Shown here in pieces: positions 30,318 to 41,349 of a DNA stretch of 64,000 nucleotides. The notes beneath the pieces are model-generated. The model searched no databases, was not told the origin of the DNA, and was given only the letters and a program-made list of their open reading frames with translations. Made by a program: the position numbers and the translations under genes. This DNA is from Madurella fahalii. Taxonomy: Eukaryota > Ascomycota > Sordariomycetes > Sordariales. Numbering within the stretch: the first letter of the stretch is position 1; each line of letters opens with the position of its first letter. The stretch lies in NCBI GenBank assembly GCA_029876055.1, contig CM056878.1:496001-560000 (forward strand), in the 5' to 3' direction.

Positions 30318-31799
30318 TTACAGCTTATTATCTAGAAGCTCCTACATTATAGTCTCGATCTCATCTTCTACCTCCCGAAGACGATCCCATAAATACTTAG
30401 TAACAGTACGCGACTCTGCAATACGGCTATACAATCTACCTTGACAAGCTTCTACAGCTCCCGCAGTAGTAGAGGTCTTCTATAATAATTATCTATTAGC
30501 AGGTACTATTTATAGCTTGAAGTGGAAGACAGAGAACTAACAGGAGAACATTTATAAAATATTATAATACAAACCTTTGTTTTTTTTTCAGGAGAGCTAT
30601 CCAACAAATCCCTAGAGTCGTCAGCCAGTCTACGCTTCTGAACCTGCTTGGTGCTGCTTGCAGGACCTATAGCCTTGCCTTTGCCAGTGTTCTTGGGAGT
30701 TTGCGGGCCGAATGAGGTCTCCTTTCCTTTACCCTTTGGATTGAGGGCGGGGTCTGTAGTTTTATCCTTTTTTTTACTGGACTCAGCAACAGCATCCTCC
30801 TCAGTCTGGTAGAAACTGCAATGCTTCCCCTCGGAATTGTAGTAACAGTTTGCGCAGGCCCCGTTACCGCATTGATCGGAGACGATGTAGTTGAAGAACG
30901 GGCCCGTACTCGACTGACAGTTCGTGTATTCCGAGGTGGCAGGATCTTTACCGGTAATTTGCATGAGAGCAGCCTCCCGGTTTATCGGCCTATCCCAATT
31001 CAGGACCCGCAGGTTGCCGTTATGATCGTTGTTCATCGTAATGTCACGGACAGTCTGTATACATATTAGAGTCTTACAGGCCTGTAAGCAGAAGGGTGAT
31101 AACTTACAGGCAACTGCATCATGGCCGTAATACACTTTGTGTTCTTGGGGAACGCTGACACTCTCTGCTTGACCTCTTGTACGGTATACCCGTTAGGCGG
31201 GGGGTTGCTACTGGGGGATGCCATTCTGTATGGGGACTGAATAGGCTCTCGGCTTTGACGGGTACTGCACGACCTTAAGAGTTCCTCCTCGACGTCTCCG
31301 TAAGATTGTTCCTCTCCAGTCGTAAAATCTTCGCAGGGACTGTTGGTGTTACGGAGGTTGTTCGAGTTCGTGATGGTCGAGCAAGTGGTCGATATCTGGG
31401 TGTCGACCTCTGGGGGGGAAAGCCCCTCTTCAGTGTTACGGGCCTGCCCCGGGTTCTCGCAGGCCCTATCCGTAATAACAGTGGGTTCGTCGACTTCAAC
31501 CGAGGGCAGCGGTCCCTCCCTGTCGAGGACCTCTTTGTCTGAGAGGTACGGCATAAAATCGCGAGGGAACAGGAGCTGCGCAACCATCAGCAGCGCCCGG
31601 AAAAAAATACTGCACACATAACTCGACTTACAGAATTGATTGACAGTGCCTGCAGGGCCGTAAAACGGGGGCGCGCGGTGGCTGTGACGGGCTTGGCAGT
31701 CGGTAAATTAGTGGTTGTGGAAAGGAAGTAAGGTGGGGCGGCAGGATCGGCTAAAAACAGCAACACCACAATCAGCCCGCGAAGCGGGCTGACAACCAC
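30318..31799 (-). CDS. Spliced DUF3716-like gene at the Helitron 3' end
   Basis: Exons 31799-31632, 31575-31108, 31054-30575, 30479-30318, all joined in phase 0 with GT-AG introns of 56, 53 and 95 nt. Exon 3 contains NNDHNGNLRVLNWDRPINRE, then Cys, GPFF, VSDQCGNGACANCYYNSEG and HCSFY, followed by Lys/Pro-rich low-complexity sequence with nuclear-localisation-like KKK and KKTK. This Cys pattern is typical of fungal DUF3716 proteins, whose function is unknown. The last exon has a coiled-coil-like end (RLREVEDEIETIM) and one in-frame TAG at 30344-30342, eight codons before the TAA. The first ATG lies in the Helitron terminal hairpin. A start at the exon-2 ATG (MPYLSDKEVLD) is an alternative. It could be Helitron cargo or a Helitron gene. 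Confidence 0.65.
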
Positions 31800-31802
31800 T
31801 AA
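31773..31802 (+). other. Helitron 3' terminus: hairpin plus CTAA
   Basis: CAGCCCGC (31773-31780), loop GAA, GCGGGCTG (31784-31791), then 11 bases ending CTAA (31799-31802). Helitrons end in CTRR with a hairpin about 10 nt upstream. The next base is G rather than the usual T. Confidence 0.6.
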
Positions 31803-31949
31803 GTAGCTTATTACGTGAGCTCGCCCAGACCATTTTCCTTTGTATTTAAGCCAGTCTTTCAGTCTCCTACTGCAGTAGATAGATCCTCAGAGACTTCAAC
31901 CTTTCCACGCACTTCCCACGACCTCTGCTGAACTCCTGCACGCGCGACA

Positions 31950-34153
31950 TCAACAGATTTGATACGGATCGTCGGAAGATTCGGAGATATCCTCCTCAGG
32001 AGTCCTCTATCAATATACAAGCACATCCTCCCCTTTTGTCCGAGTGGATCCATGGCCCATCAAACCTTTAGAACAGCGAGTAGGCTGTCGGTAGTGGGTA
32101 TATCAGGCAATACATGGGACGACTGCCTCGCGCGCCTCCCAATGGGGACGGATGAGTACGTCAGGCATATCGCTTGCAAAGGCGCTTACTTTGTGACCTT
32201 GGTTGGGAACGGCATCTTGATTGTTTGGTATGCAGAATCTTGTGAAGAAGTACGGTGACTTCATCACGGGGAACGCGTCTCGTTGATGGAGTGTGGCAGA
32301 GTGACGAGCCTGGTCGCTACGGCGGGGACGAGGACAATACGAGTGTGGGACATAGTTACAGGTGACGAGATTTACTGTCTCCCAAAGTCCGTTGATCGAA
32401 GAATCCTCACCCTTTCTTTCGGCAAGGGTGACGAGGGGTTGCTTATCGGTTACGACGACGCCTCCATTCGGTGCATAGAGTTCGGAACAACCGGCGAGAA
32501 ATGGAATCACGCCTTCAAGGTGCAGGGGGATACCGAACAGCTCCGCCCCCACTTGATGTCAATCAGCCCAGATAATTTACAGGTCATTGTTGCGTACCGC
32601 GGCAAGCCGATGCTCGCTTGGAATCTCGATGCGCTGGATAGCCAGCCGCAAGTCTGCGTCTTCTCCGAAGACGTGCTCAGCAGTGGTACGGAAGGGCTCG
32701 ATACCTCGGTATGGAAGGCAGCCACACCAGAGCGCATCATATGGCGTCCTGGGCTCCCATCTGTCCTCATCATGTATAACTACGCGTCGTTGTTTGAGTG
32801 GGATCTTGAAGACGAAAGCCTACGGTAGATTCCCGAGATCTCGGCGCGAGAAATGACGCTTAGCCCCGATGGCAAAGCGCTCCTCACCAAAGACTATAAC
32901 GGTATGCTCAGCATCTGGTCCGTCCCGCAGTTCCAGCTCATGTACCAGCTTCAAGAGACGGGAGTGGTTCGTGGTTTGGCCTTCAGTCCAAACGGCCAAC
33001 GCTTTTACGACATCCGTGGTCCTTTGTGCAATGTTTGGGAGCCAGATGCCCTCATTCGGCCGGAGGGCTTGGATCGGGAAGAGCTCTCTCATAGCTACGA
33101 TACAAGCTTGTCCGAGCCAATCTCTGCTGTCGCTGTAATGGCGCGCCCTGAGATCACCACCCTTGTGTCCGATGCAGAGGACCGGTTTTTCTGCTACGGA
33201 GACGAGAGCGGGGCTGTGGTTATGCACGACATGAAGACCGGAGAGAGGGTTTGCCAACTCTATGGACACGCCACTATATAGCCTTTGTGACTGAGATGAC
33301 ATGGTCTCTTGCGAGCCACTTCATTGCCTCGGCTGATGATTGCTGCCGCGTCATCGTCAAGAGGCTACAGAAACCGACAGGGGGAAACAGCACGTGGGGT
33401 GTGTACACCCTCTTAGACTTCCATCCAGGAGATGCAGTGGTGCGACTTCTCTTCAGCGCCTCGGAGGAGTACTTGTTGGTTGCGTCGCCGCGTTCAGCCA
33501 GCGTCCGGAATATGCGAACCAGGAGACAGGTCTGCCCGTCAAAAACCCCACCCGAAGCTCAAATGAAGTGGTTGAACCATCCGACAGACGGGATCTTGCT
33601 TATTTCCATCGGTTGCGGCGGCCTGCGGCTGTTCAAATGGGACTCGCTGGTTGAGATTGGGCTGCGAACGCCCGGCGCCGCCCAAGAACTGACGAACCGA
33701 TGTACCTCAGCCGAGCCTCGATGGGACTTCATTTCAGGACAGTTCTCGCCTTAGCGTTGAGCGATCCTTCTCTATCAACGCCAAAAAAGTGGCATTTAAT
33801 ACTCTACTAGAGGCTTGCCCACATCGAGCTCACAACAACCAGCGGAACATCATGATTGTCGACGTTGAGTCGTTAGTGCGGCCCGCCCAACCGAAGCCGG
33901 TAGATGACATATTCCCCCATGTCCATCATTTCATTGGAACGCTTCATGGTCACCTAGTATTCTTGGACCATCATTATTGCATTTGTACTTGGAACTCACG
34001 GTCGGCATCGCTTCGCTGAAGCGACACTTCTATCTCCCTAAAGACTGGTTAAGCCCAAGCATGTTAGGGCTGTGTGTGCTAAGTGATCGCGGCACAATAT
34101 TGTGTCCCAAGAACGGGGAGGTTGCTGTCATTCGACCCGGGATAAAGCTGTAG
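31950..34153 (+). pseudogene. C-terminal WD40 relic of a NACHT/NLR-type protein
   Basis: Successive frames, broken by stops at 32256, 32826 and 33279 and by frameshifts, encode a continuous beta-propeller-like sequence. It includes LLRSPLSIYKHILPFCPSG (the linker typical before WD40 repeats in fungal NACHT-WD proteins), GTRTIRVWDIVTGDEI, MTLSPDGKALLTKDYNGML and SIW, and ends RHFYLPKDWL, GEVAVIRPGIKL and a stop at 34151. No NACHT or HET domain lies upstream. The relic begins about 150 bp after the Helitron end. Intact proteins of this kind act in fungal self/non-self recognition. This one cannot. The reading is supported by family-like phrases, not by a search. Confidence 0.7.
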
Positions 34154-34249
34154 AAAACGCTACCCTTTGGATAGAGACTATCTAGTCGGGCTCCGAGGGG
34201 GGAAGGGAGGGGGGGGGGGTGCCTTGGTCATGATGTCGCCATACCCTGA

Positions 34250-34400
34250 TTGTATCGCCCAGCGCTGGGAATGGCACCTCTACTGGTAACATAATGACGC
34301 CCAGCCAGATACCGTAATGACCTAAGTAGATCATGCTGGTGCCTGGCTAGGCGTTATGATGCCACTAGCATTTTGGAAGTGCTAGCGCTGGGCAATACGG
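34250..34400. mobile_element. Foldback / MITE-like element (~150 bp)
   Basis: The two halves are imperfect inverted repeats of about 70 bp. GTATCGCCCAGCGCTGG on the left pairs with GTATTGCCCAGCGCTAG read from the right, and inner ACGCCCAGCCAGATACC pairs with ACGCCTAGCCAGGCACC. There is no coding capacity. No clear target duplication was seen. A poly-G run (34211-34219) lies just upstream. Confidence 0.55.
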
Positions 34401-34556
34401 TCCGGGTAATGACAGATGCGTCCCCTTCTACTGCTAGGTAGTATTAAGTAGCGTTGTTGGGTGTAATCAAATCGATGGTTAGAACTGGGCATATCTAGAA
34501 AGGAAGGGTAATTTTGTGTCAAAAGCGATGGTTCTGCTGCAGGCAGTCCGTCATCC

Positions 34557-36559
34557 TCACAAGTCCCTTCGTATCCAATGTACAGGGGAAGTATATGCGC
34601 TTCTACCATGAAGAGCGTAGTACGCAGTTGAAAAAATAACCATGGTCCCATACAAGAGGCACCCCCAGTTCATACTAATGGGCGTGACGGGGGTAACAGG
34701 CGGAAAGAAACAAAACACAGAAAGGACAATCAGGAAACACACCCAGCGGCATTAATAGCCAGACCAGGCCGACCGAGCGACCAGCAACGTGACGGCAGTG
34801 CGTCACCTCTGAGTCGCCTCAGGAGCAGGGAGCCTATGCAAAGGATATATGATGTGAGGATGCTTACACCGCTGAGCGAAAACAACGCGTTTAGAGCGGC
34901 GGATGAGCCAATGTTGACAAGAGGCAGCAGGCAGTTAATGAGCAAGGAGATGAAAATGGCGTTGAGCGGGACTGCCCGGCGCATGTTAACCTAGGAAAGA
35001 CGAGCTCGCGGTTAGTCATCTGGGGTGTTAGACAGGGATGGAGGAGACCCTCACGGTTGCTACCCAGGCCGGAAACGGAATCCCTCTGTCGCGGGCAAAA
35101 GACCACAGCTGCCGCGAAGCTGTTGCGATCTCCGCAACAACACTCCCCGTTAGCGAGACTAAGGGGATAGCAACCATGAAAGTGGTGGTTGCGAGGCTAT
35201 GCGTGGCGTTGTATATGATTTGAATGAACGGAAAGCCGGTCACACCCAAAGGGGATGAAAGGACTTGATCAACATTGGTAGTTCAAAAGGACAGTGTTAG
35301 GATCATCAACAAGCCCAGCGCTCCGTTCAAGGGTAGGGCCATCATGAGAGACCTTGGTAAAGTCCGGGACGAGTCTCGAACCTCTTCAGCTGTGCCGGAT
35401 TTGATCATTGTTTAGCAAACCCCGGCGGATGGGATTGGCAGCGTATCAGCTCACCTATGTGTACCACACAATCAATACCCCCCAACGAGGCGGATATCGG
35501 CAGAAAGCCAACCATGAACGACAGCCCCATGCTCGGCCACCCTCCATTGTTGGTGAACTCGGTGAAGACCTCGTAGCAGGTTTGTGGGGAGACAATACCC
35601 ACAGAGGAATCGCAATGGCAAAGAGGCCACAAACATGGATGATAAAAACAAGCCCTTGCACAATTGGCAGTTGGTCGCGAGGAAAATGTTGAAGACGAAG
35701 GCGGCCAGGATGAGGGCGATGACTAACAACGTTCCATGCCATGCCTGGGGGATATAATCTGGGTGATGGAGCGTAATCAAAGCCTGCATCGTCGTTCCGA
35801 TTAAGAAGGCCATGGCGCCGATGGCGGCCTGCCATCCGGTAAAGCAAAGCCATCCTGCGGTTTAGTCAGGGTGTATAGACGTACGAGTATGTGGAGGAGA
35901 AGGGGAACCTACCACTAAGATAGCTCAGATACTTCTGGCAAAAAGAAAGCGAGAACTCGCTAATCCACTAACGAAACGCGTATGTATGTTAGACAATGTA
36001 AGATATGACTTTGCTTTAGCCACTACTAAGCAATGTACATCGAGGCACATACGTGATACTGGCCACCTGCCGTTGGCGATCTACCGGCACCCAACTGTCA
36101 ACGAACCAGAGTGACAAGCATGCGATCGAGACGTGTGCGAGACTCACATGGATGCCATCTCAGCTAGACTAGCGTATACAAGGCCATAACCGAACGCGCA
36201 AACAATGAAGCCGTAGATGAGCCCTGCAGTCCCGCCATTCGTCAAGCTTAGCCCGAAAGTTCTGTGGGAAGCGATCCGGTCAGCGAAGGTCTGCATCTCT
36301 TCGGCCACAGTACTGGATTAGTACTTGGGTCCGCATACGTGATGTTGATCTCCCAGGTTGAGATGAGGGTGCAGCCAAAACCCAAAATGGTAGCCAGCCT
36401 GAAATTTCTCCGCAGTTGCTGAGGTCGACCTATCACCAGCATGTCATGGCGGCCAGCTTCGGTGCCCTGCCATTGCTTAGCGACTTCAAGGGGCGGAAGT
36501 TGCGCTTCCACATGATAGTGATCTCCAAGCATGTCAACTGAAGCAGTCCTCTTGGCCAT
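34557..36559 (-). pseudogene. Decayed amino-acid/choline-type permease (APC superfamily)
   Basis: It starts MAKRTASVDMLGDH, then LRRNFRLATILGFGCTLIST. Exons across about eight introns encode NGGTAGLIYGFIVCAFGYGL, SPTAGGQYH, WLCFTGWQAAIGAMAFLIGT, FTNNGGWPSMGLSFMVGF, RQLWSFARDRGIPFPAW and a C-terminal GRSAYTSPVHW. These are the standard landmarks of fungal GABA/choline/amino-acid permeases with 12 membrane spans. Frame is lost after WVLSP near 35610 and again near 34745. A TGA interrupts LSF-TTN near 35286. Several introns keep good GT-AG sites. The gene is recently dead rather than RIP-ruined: base composition is like that of its neighbours. Confidence 0.75.
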
Positions 36560-37569
36560 GTTATCCAGTGGTCACAAAGTAGCGCAAATACAACGGGAAA
36601 AGGAGCTGTTTCGGAGGGGCTGAACCAGGTGCCCTAGGAAAGCGGGGGGTTGACCTTCTTCCGGAATGATAGCAAGGCGCCGGCCTCTGGGCCAACTGCG
36701 GAGGGTTCCTTGATCGCGCCACCATATGCGTGGACGCCCAAGCTTACTAAGTTCGTTGCAAGGGGACTGCCGTATTGTACATACATGGTATACACAACCC
36801 AGGAACTCAGTAGGCCCGGTTTTGACCCCTTCACTGGAGTTGACCCCTAGGGCTTACTGCTAGCTGTCCCGTGTGGCAACAACCCGCCTGTTGTTACGGG
36901 GTGAAAGAAGGGCCAACCGGTCTAAGTTTGTTCTGGAGGGATTAACTTGGCTGTGGTCAACGTTTGGAAGAAGTACATAACGTGGACAGGACACATAATT
37001 CAGCCCTGTTATTTGCTTTTAGGACAGAAGAAACGGGTACGATCATCCTACCGTCCTTTTGCTACATTGCCAGATCGCTGGAGGTTAATCCATGTTGGAA
37101 GCAACGCAAAGGGTTTTAAATCCACTTCTAGTCCATTTGCACTACGGCGGTATAATCGTGTACAACATTGAATGATATCGTTGGTGGTTTGAAGTAGGAC
37201 GGAGGGTCTATTTTGCCGTTGGCCTGCGACGGCGAAAGGCGTACAATTGCGATGGGCTAAATGACTAGAATTATTTCTTCCATTTTTGTTTTCCCATCTC
37301 GAAGCGAGGCCATCTCGAAACTTAACGAGGTGAGACATGTGATGTGAACATGGGCCCTGTCTTCATTGGATGGAAGGGTTGCCATGACGTTGCTGATGAC
37401 GTTAGACGTTCCGAAGCCCTCAAAGGCGGGTAACAAGAATTGCCGTGGCCAAGCCTGCGATGTTTTCTGTCTCGCGGGGAACGGCTGCGGACTGCACGCT
37501 TGCAGTTAAAACAGCGGTACAAAGCTGGGCCTAGGTCCGCTTCACGAAGTTGAATCAAGATTATCCAAG
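36560..37569. other. Intergenic region, nothing recognised
   Basis: Short open frames on both strands lack motifs, splice support or codon bias. The region should hold the promoters of the dead permease (leftward) and of the hydrolase gene (rightward). Confidence 0.6.
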
Positions 37570-39577
37570 ATGAAGCGAATACTGCTACTTTGTTTTATTC
37601 ATGGGTTTAAGGTTAGCCACCGGCTTCCCTTGACCTCTCGAGTATTTGGTGCTGACCTTGTCTTACTACTACTAATTACTATAAACAGGGCGACGACGAC
37701 ACGTTCGGCGACTTCCCTAAACATCTCAAGGACACGATCGCCAACAACCTGCCAGACCATGAAGTCGAGTCGGTTGTCTACCCTAAATATGAGACTAAAG
37801 GAGAGCTCACGCAGAGCACCGCAGCCTTTCTAGAATGGTCCGGCCCCCCCGCAAATCACGTCCTGAAATGATGCACTGAGATCCATCTAACAGAATGTAG
37901 GCTGAAGGAGCGGGTGATGGACCAGCGGAAGCTTCATCTCGACAACCCCTGGCCGCCCAACGACCGGAAAGTCGGTGTTATACTCGTGTCCCACTCCATG
38001 GGGTAAGCGGCTTCCCTTCTCTGCCGTGAACCGAGTACCGTGCGTGGTTACTCACCTGTAATTAACCCAGAGGTTTCGTCGCGAGTGATGCCCTCTTTCG
38101 TGTGCTCGACGATCACTGTAATGATGAAGGCGGCGCGGGCCCAATGTTCCCCTTCATTCAAGGCATCATTGCCTTTGACACCCCATACAACGGCCTTGCG
38201 CGCTCCATGTTTGTATACGGCGCCTTCTCCAACTACTCAAAGGTCAGCAATGTCTGGAACGTCATGACGGCCCTCTCAGCGGCTGCTCCGTCTGCTCTAT
38301 CGAGACTCGCATCTCGCCGCGCCCTCGGCACTGCGACTGGCAGGATCGTCAAGCGATCTTCCATCCCCAAGACATGGCAGATGATTGCCCTGCGTACCGG
38401 GACCGTCGGCGTCATCGCGGCAGGTGGTGTCGCCGCATACATGCATCGCAAGCAGATCCTCGAGGGGGTGCGGACCGTCCGCAACCTGACCAAGGAAGAC
38501 GTCGTCCAGGGTTATCAGCAGTCTGTCGATGCGCTCGGCCAGGGGCTGGCGTACATCAACAGGGGTAATGTGGGGGAGTCGTTTACTTGGCTGTCGGATC
38601 ACCTTACGTTTGTGGGCTCACTGCTCAAGCCAAACGAATTGAACCGTCGGCTTGAGCGGCTGGCTGCCCTCAAGGGCGTCGGCGTCTGCGATGTCTATGC
38701 GTCTCTGGGAGAGAACGGGTACTGGAGCGGCGGTTACTTCGTCCCCGAGCGGACGTTCTGCGCGGTCCCTGCGAAGGATGAGCCCGCGGCGAAGCTTTTC
38801 ACTCGGCAGGTTGTTGGGGGTGCGCCGGATGAGATCAAGGCGCACATCAACATGTTCAAGCGGGACAAGAACAAGGAATACGAGAAGATGACCAACGACG
38901 CGGCTCAGCTGATCGTCGGTTGGTTCAACGACGAGACGGAAGTCTACGACGATCCAAAGTTTGCCGAACCGACACCTGCCGAGCCGGCGGAGACGGAGGC
39001 CATTGCGAAAGTGGTCGACGGCGAGGGGATTGCCGAGACGACAGAACACAAGGAAATCGAAAAGCACACCGAAGAGGATACAGATATGACTCTAGATGAC
39101 GGCGTCCCCGACGAGTCGCCGATAGACATTGCAGCAGCAGCTTCCCTCGTCCCGTTGCCTGATGATTTGGATAAGGACGTGGCGGAGGATGTAGACAAAG
39201 AGGGCACGAAGTCGGACGTGGCGGAACAGAAAACGGCCTACATGCGGCATCTCTTCGGCATTGCCCAACAGACGAGCACCAATCTGCGGTCATATCTGCC
39301 GTCGAAACTACCCACGGTCGAGATGCCTAAAGTATCGATGCCTAGTAGCGTTAGCATGCCGAGCATGCCCAACATTCCCAGCATGCCAAGCATGTCGATG
39401 CCGAAAGGGATCAATCCATTCACGTTCAAGAAGCAGGACGCGGGGTTGGCTCCGGGAGGGGGTTCGGAGGGAACCACAGAGGCCAAGCCAGGCAGCTTGG
39501 AAGGTGGTAATGCGAACAACGGGGAGCCGGAGAACGTGGGTGGCGAGAATAGCGAGCAGGTTGCCGTTTCGAAATAG
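37570..39577 (+). CDS. Alpha/beta-hydrolase (DUF676-like) protein with Met-Pro repeats, 599 aa
   Basis: Exons 37570-37611, 37689-37837, 37901-38002, 38071-39577. Frame closes at 600 codons. The start is MKRILLLCFIHGFK with the HG oxyanion motif, and exon 3 ends VILVSHSMG, continuing GFVASDALF. S96 in SHSMGG is the nucleophile of a lipase/DUF676 fold, and FDTPYNGL follows as in that family. A central GVIAAGGVAAYMHR could be a membrane-contacting helix. After residue ~390 the protein is acidic and low-complexity. Near residue 520 it has repeated SMP/MPS motifs, and it ends Gly/Asn/Glu-rich. The intron 2 donor GTCCGG is unusual, but the exon junction restores FLEWLKERV. Probably an esterase or lipase acting on membrane lipids; the substrate is unknown. 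Confidence 0.82.
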
Positions 39578-40483
39578 CTCGGTATGACTGACGTTGTTCG
39601 GCGAGTTCTGATATCAGATGGTACGTTTTCTTAACATTCCTGATAATTACCCAGGAAAGTGTCGTTAGCTTCCTGTGATGGGATCACCACTTTATCTTCG
39701 AGCTATCTTCCGTATAACCCTTATCTCCACACGTTCCCTGTTGGTTGATGACCCTCTGGACACATGGATCCCAGAGGGCTGCTTGTGGGTTCTGCACCCC
39801 CTCGGTATCACTCCACCCAATACAGTAGACGGCATGACAAGTGCGCTTGGCGAGTGATTTCCGCTAGAGCGTACCAGCGGCGACGAGAACGCCATGTGGA
39901 AATGATTAGCGACAAACGCTGTTGTGCATGGCGGGGCGATTGGATGACCCGCACCAACTCCCGCGCGGGAGATCCCGAAAAGGAAGCTGGATATAATCGG
40001 GTTCGGTGGTGGGCGGGGACGGAGCAGTACGGGGGACATTCAGGGGGTTTCAGACCCCTGGGAAAAACGAACCCTGGGCCCCGCAAACCTTCCTTGCGTG
40101 GTCTTATCTCGCGTCTTGACTGGACAGGAGATTCTTCGACCCGGGTCGCACCGCATCGGCATTGGTTGCATCGGTATTGTTAGCACTTTGGCGGCGGCTG
40201 ATGCCCTTGGCACGAACGGACAAGTCGCGCGGTACAATCTTTGCGAGACCTAACGCTGGGCGATTAGTGTCGTGCCGAACCCCCAATCGCCTTCCAGAAA
40301 CGGCACTGTCGGGGCTGCGGCTGCAATGCTTACCTCCACCAGAATGCTGTGCCCTTTCACGGAAAGGGGGCATTGCCCTGCGGGAGGTTATATTGCGGCC
40401 CTTATCCTGCCATCTGTTTTCCTGGTTCTCGGGAGCAAGCCCTTGGTTCACCAATCAGATCTAGTCGTAACCAGCCGTCAAAC
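39578..40483. other. Intergenic region, nothing recognised
   Basis: No gene-like frame was found. Open frames of 60-140 codons overlap on both strands without motifs. It must contain the promoter of the secreted nuclease gene. Confidence 0.6.
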
Positions 40484-41349
40484 ATGAAATCCTTCATTGT
40501 TGGCACCGTACTGGCGATGGCCGTGTCTGCCATCCCGATGCCAGCCCCGTCTCCTGTAGGTCCTCGGTGGTGCTAGTCGAGCAGTGCTCTCACACGAGTC
40601 TTCCCAGCCCGGAATCCCTTCCGCCTCGACGGCAAAGAGCCGACTGGCCTCCCTGACTGTCAAGGCTGCTCATGACGACGGCAACTATGACCGCGAGCTG
40701 TTCCCCCATTGGAACACCGTCAGTGGTTCCTGCAACGCCCGGTACGAGTTCCCCATGACTTTTTAACAACTCAAACCCCAGTACCCGCGGGATTGGAGAT
40801 GTAGGTTCGGAAGTCATCGCCGCCAACAACGCATGTCTTCCTGAGGTCAACATCGGAGCGTGCTGACAAGCTGAGCCACAGCGAATACGTCCTGAAGCGC
40901 GATGGGTCTAATGTCGTGACGAACGACGCCTGTGCCGCCACTTCTGGGACATGGTTCTCGCCGTTCGATGGCGCGACTTGGACTGCTGCCTCGGATGTCG
41001 ACATCGACCATATGGTTCCGTTGAAGAATGCCTGGATTGTGAGCGCCATCTTCCCCGTTCTCTTGCGAGCCCCAGACCTAGATACTGACCACAATAGTCG
41101 GGCGCCAACACCTGGTCGACCGCGAAGCGGACCCAGTTCGCCAACGACATCAACACCCCGCAGCTATGGGCCGTGACGGACGACGTCAATCAGGCCAAGG
41201 GCGACAAGTCGCCTGATCAATGGAAGCCCCCTCTCAGGTCGTTTTACTGCACCTACTCCAAGAGCTGGGTGGCCGTCAAGTACGCGTATGGGTTGAGCAT
41301 CACGTCGGCCGAGAAGTCGGCACTCACAAGCATGCTGAATACTTGCTGA
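40484..41349 (+). CDS. Secreted HNH-type nuclease (DUF1524-like), 204 aa
   Basis: Exons 40484-40555, 40608-40741, 40882-41038, 41098-41349, totalling 615 nt in frame. The N-terminus MKSFIVGTVLAMAVSA is a signal peptide. The mature part reads GIPSASTAKSRLASLTV, FPHWNTVSGSCNAR, EYVLKRDGSNV, then the catalytic DVDIDHMVPLKNAW (D111-H112), QFANDINTPQL, KSPDQWKPP and CTYSKSWVAVKYAYGL, ending MLNTC. The DH...N arrangement is that of fungal extracellular HNH/DUF1524 nucleases, which degrade nucleic acid outside the cell. Paired cysteines suggest disulfides. Intron 2 (140 nt) is longer than the others and contains a short open stretch, but only full removal rejoins the conserved CNAR-EYVL. Confidence 0.85.

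Larger units (their letters stand above)
22460..31802 (+). mobile_element. Right Helitron copy with two later insertions
   Basis: A rolling-circle element whose transposase starts at 22776. Its 3' end is an 8-bp hairpin (31773-31791) followed 11 bases later by CTAA at 31799-31802. The 5' terminus was not located and is placed only approximately. Without the solo LTR (24927-25177) and the non-autonomous LTR element (26158-28733) it would be about 6.5 kb. RIP-type stops are concentrated in the part duplicated in the inverted left copy (about 24090-30345), while the ends unique to this copy remain open. A spliced gene occupies the 3' end on the minus strand. Confidence 0.7.
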
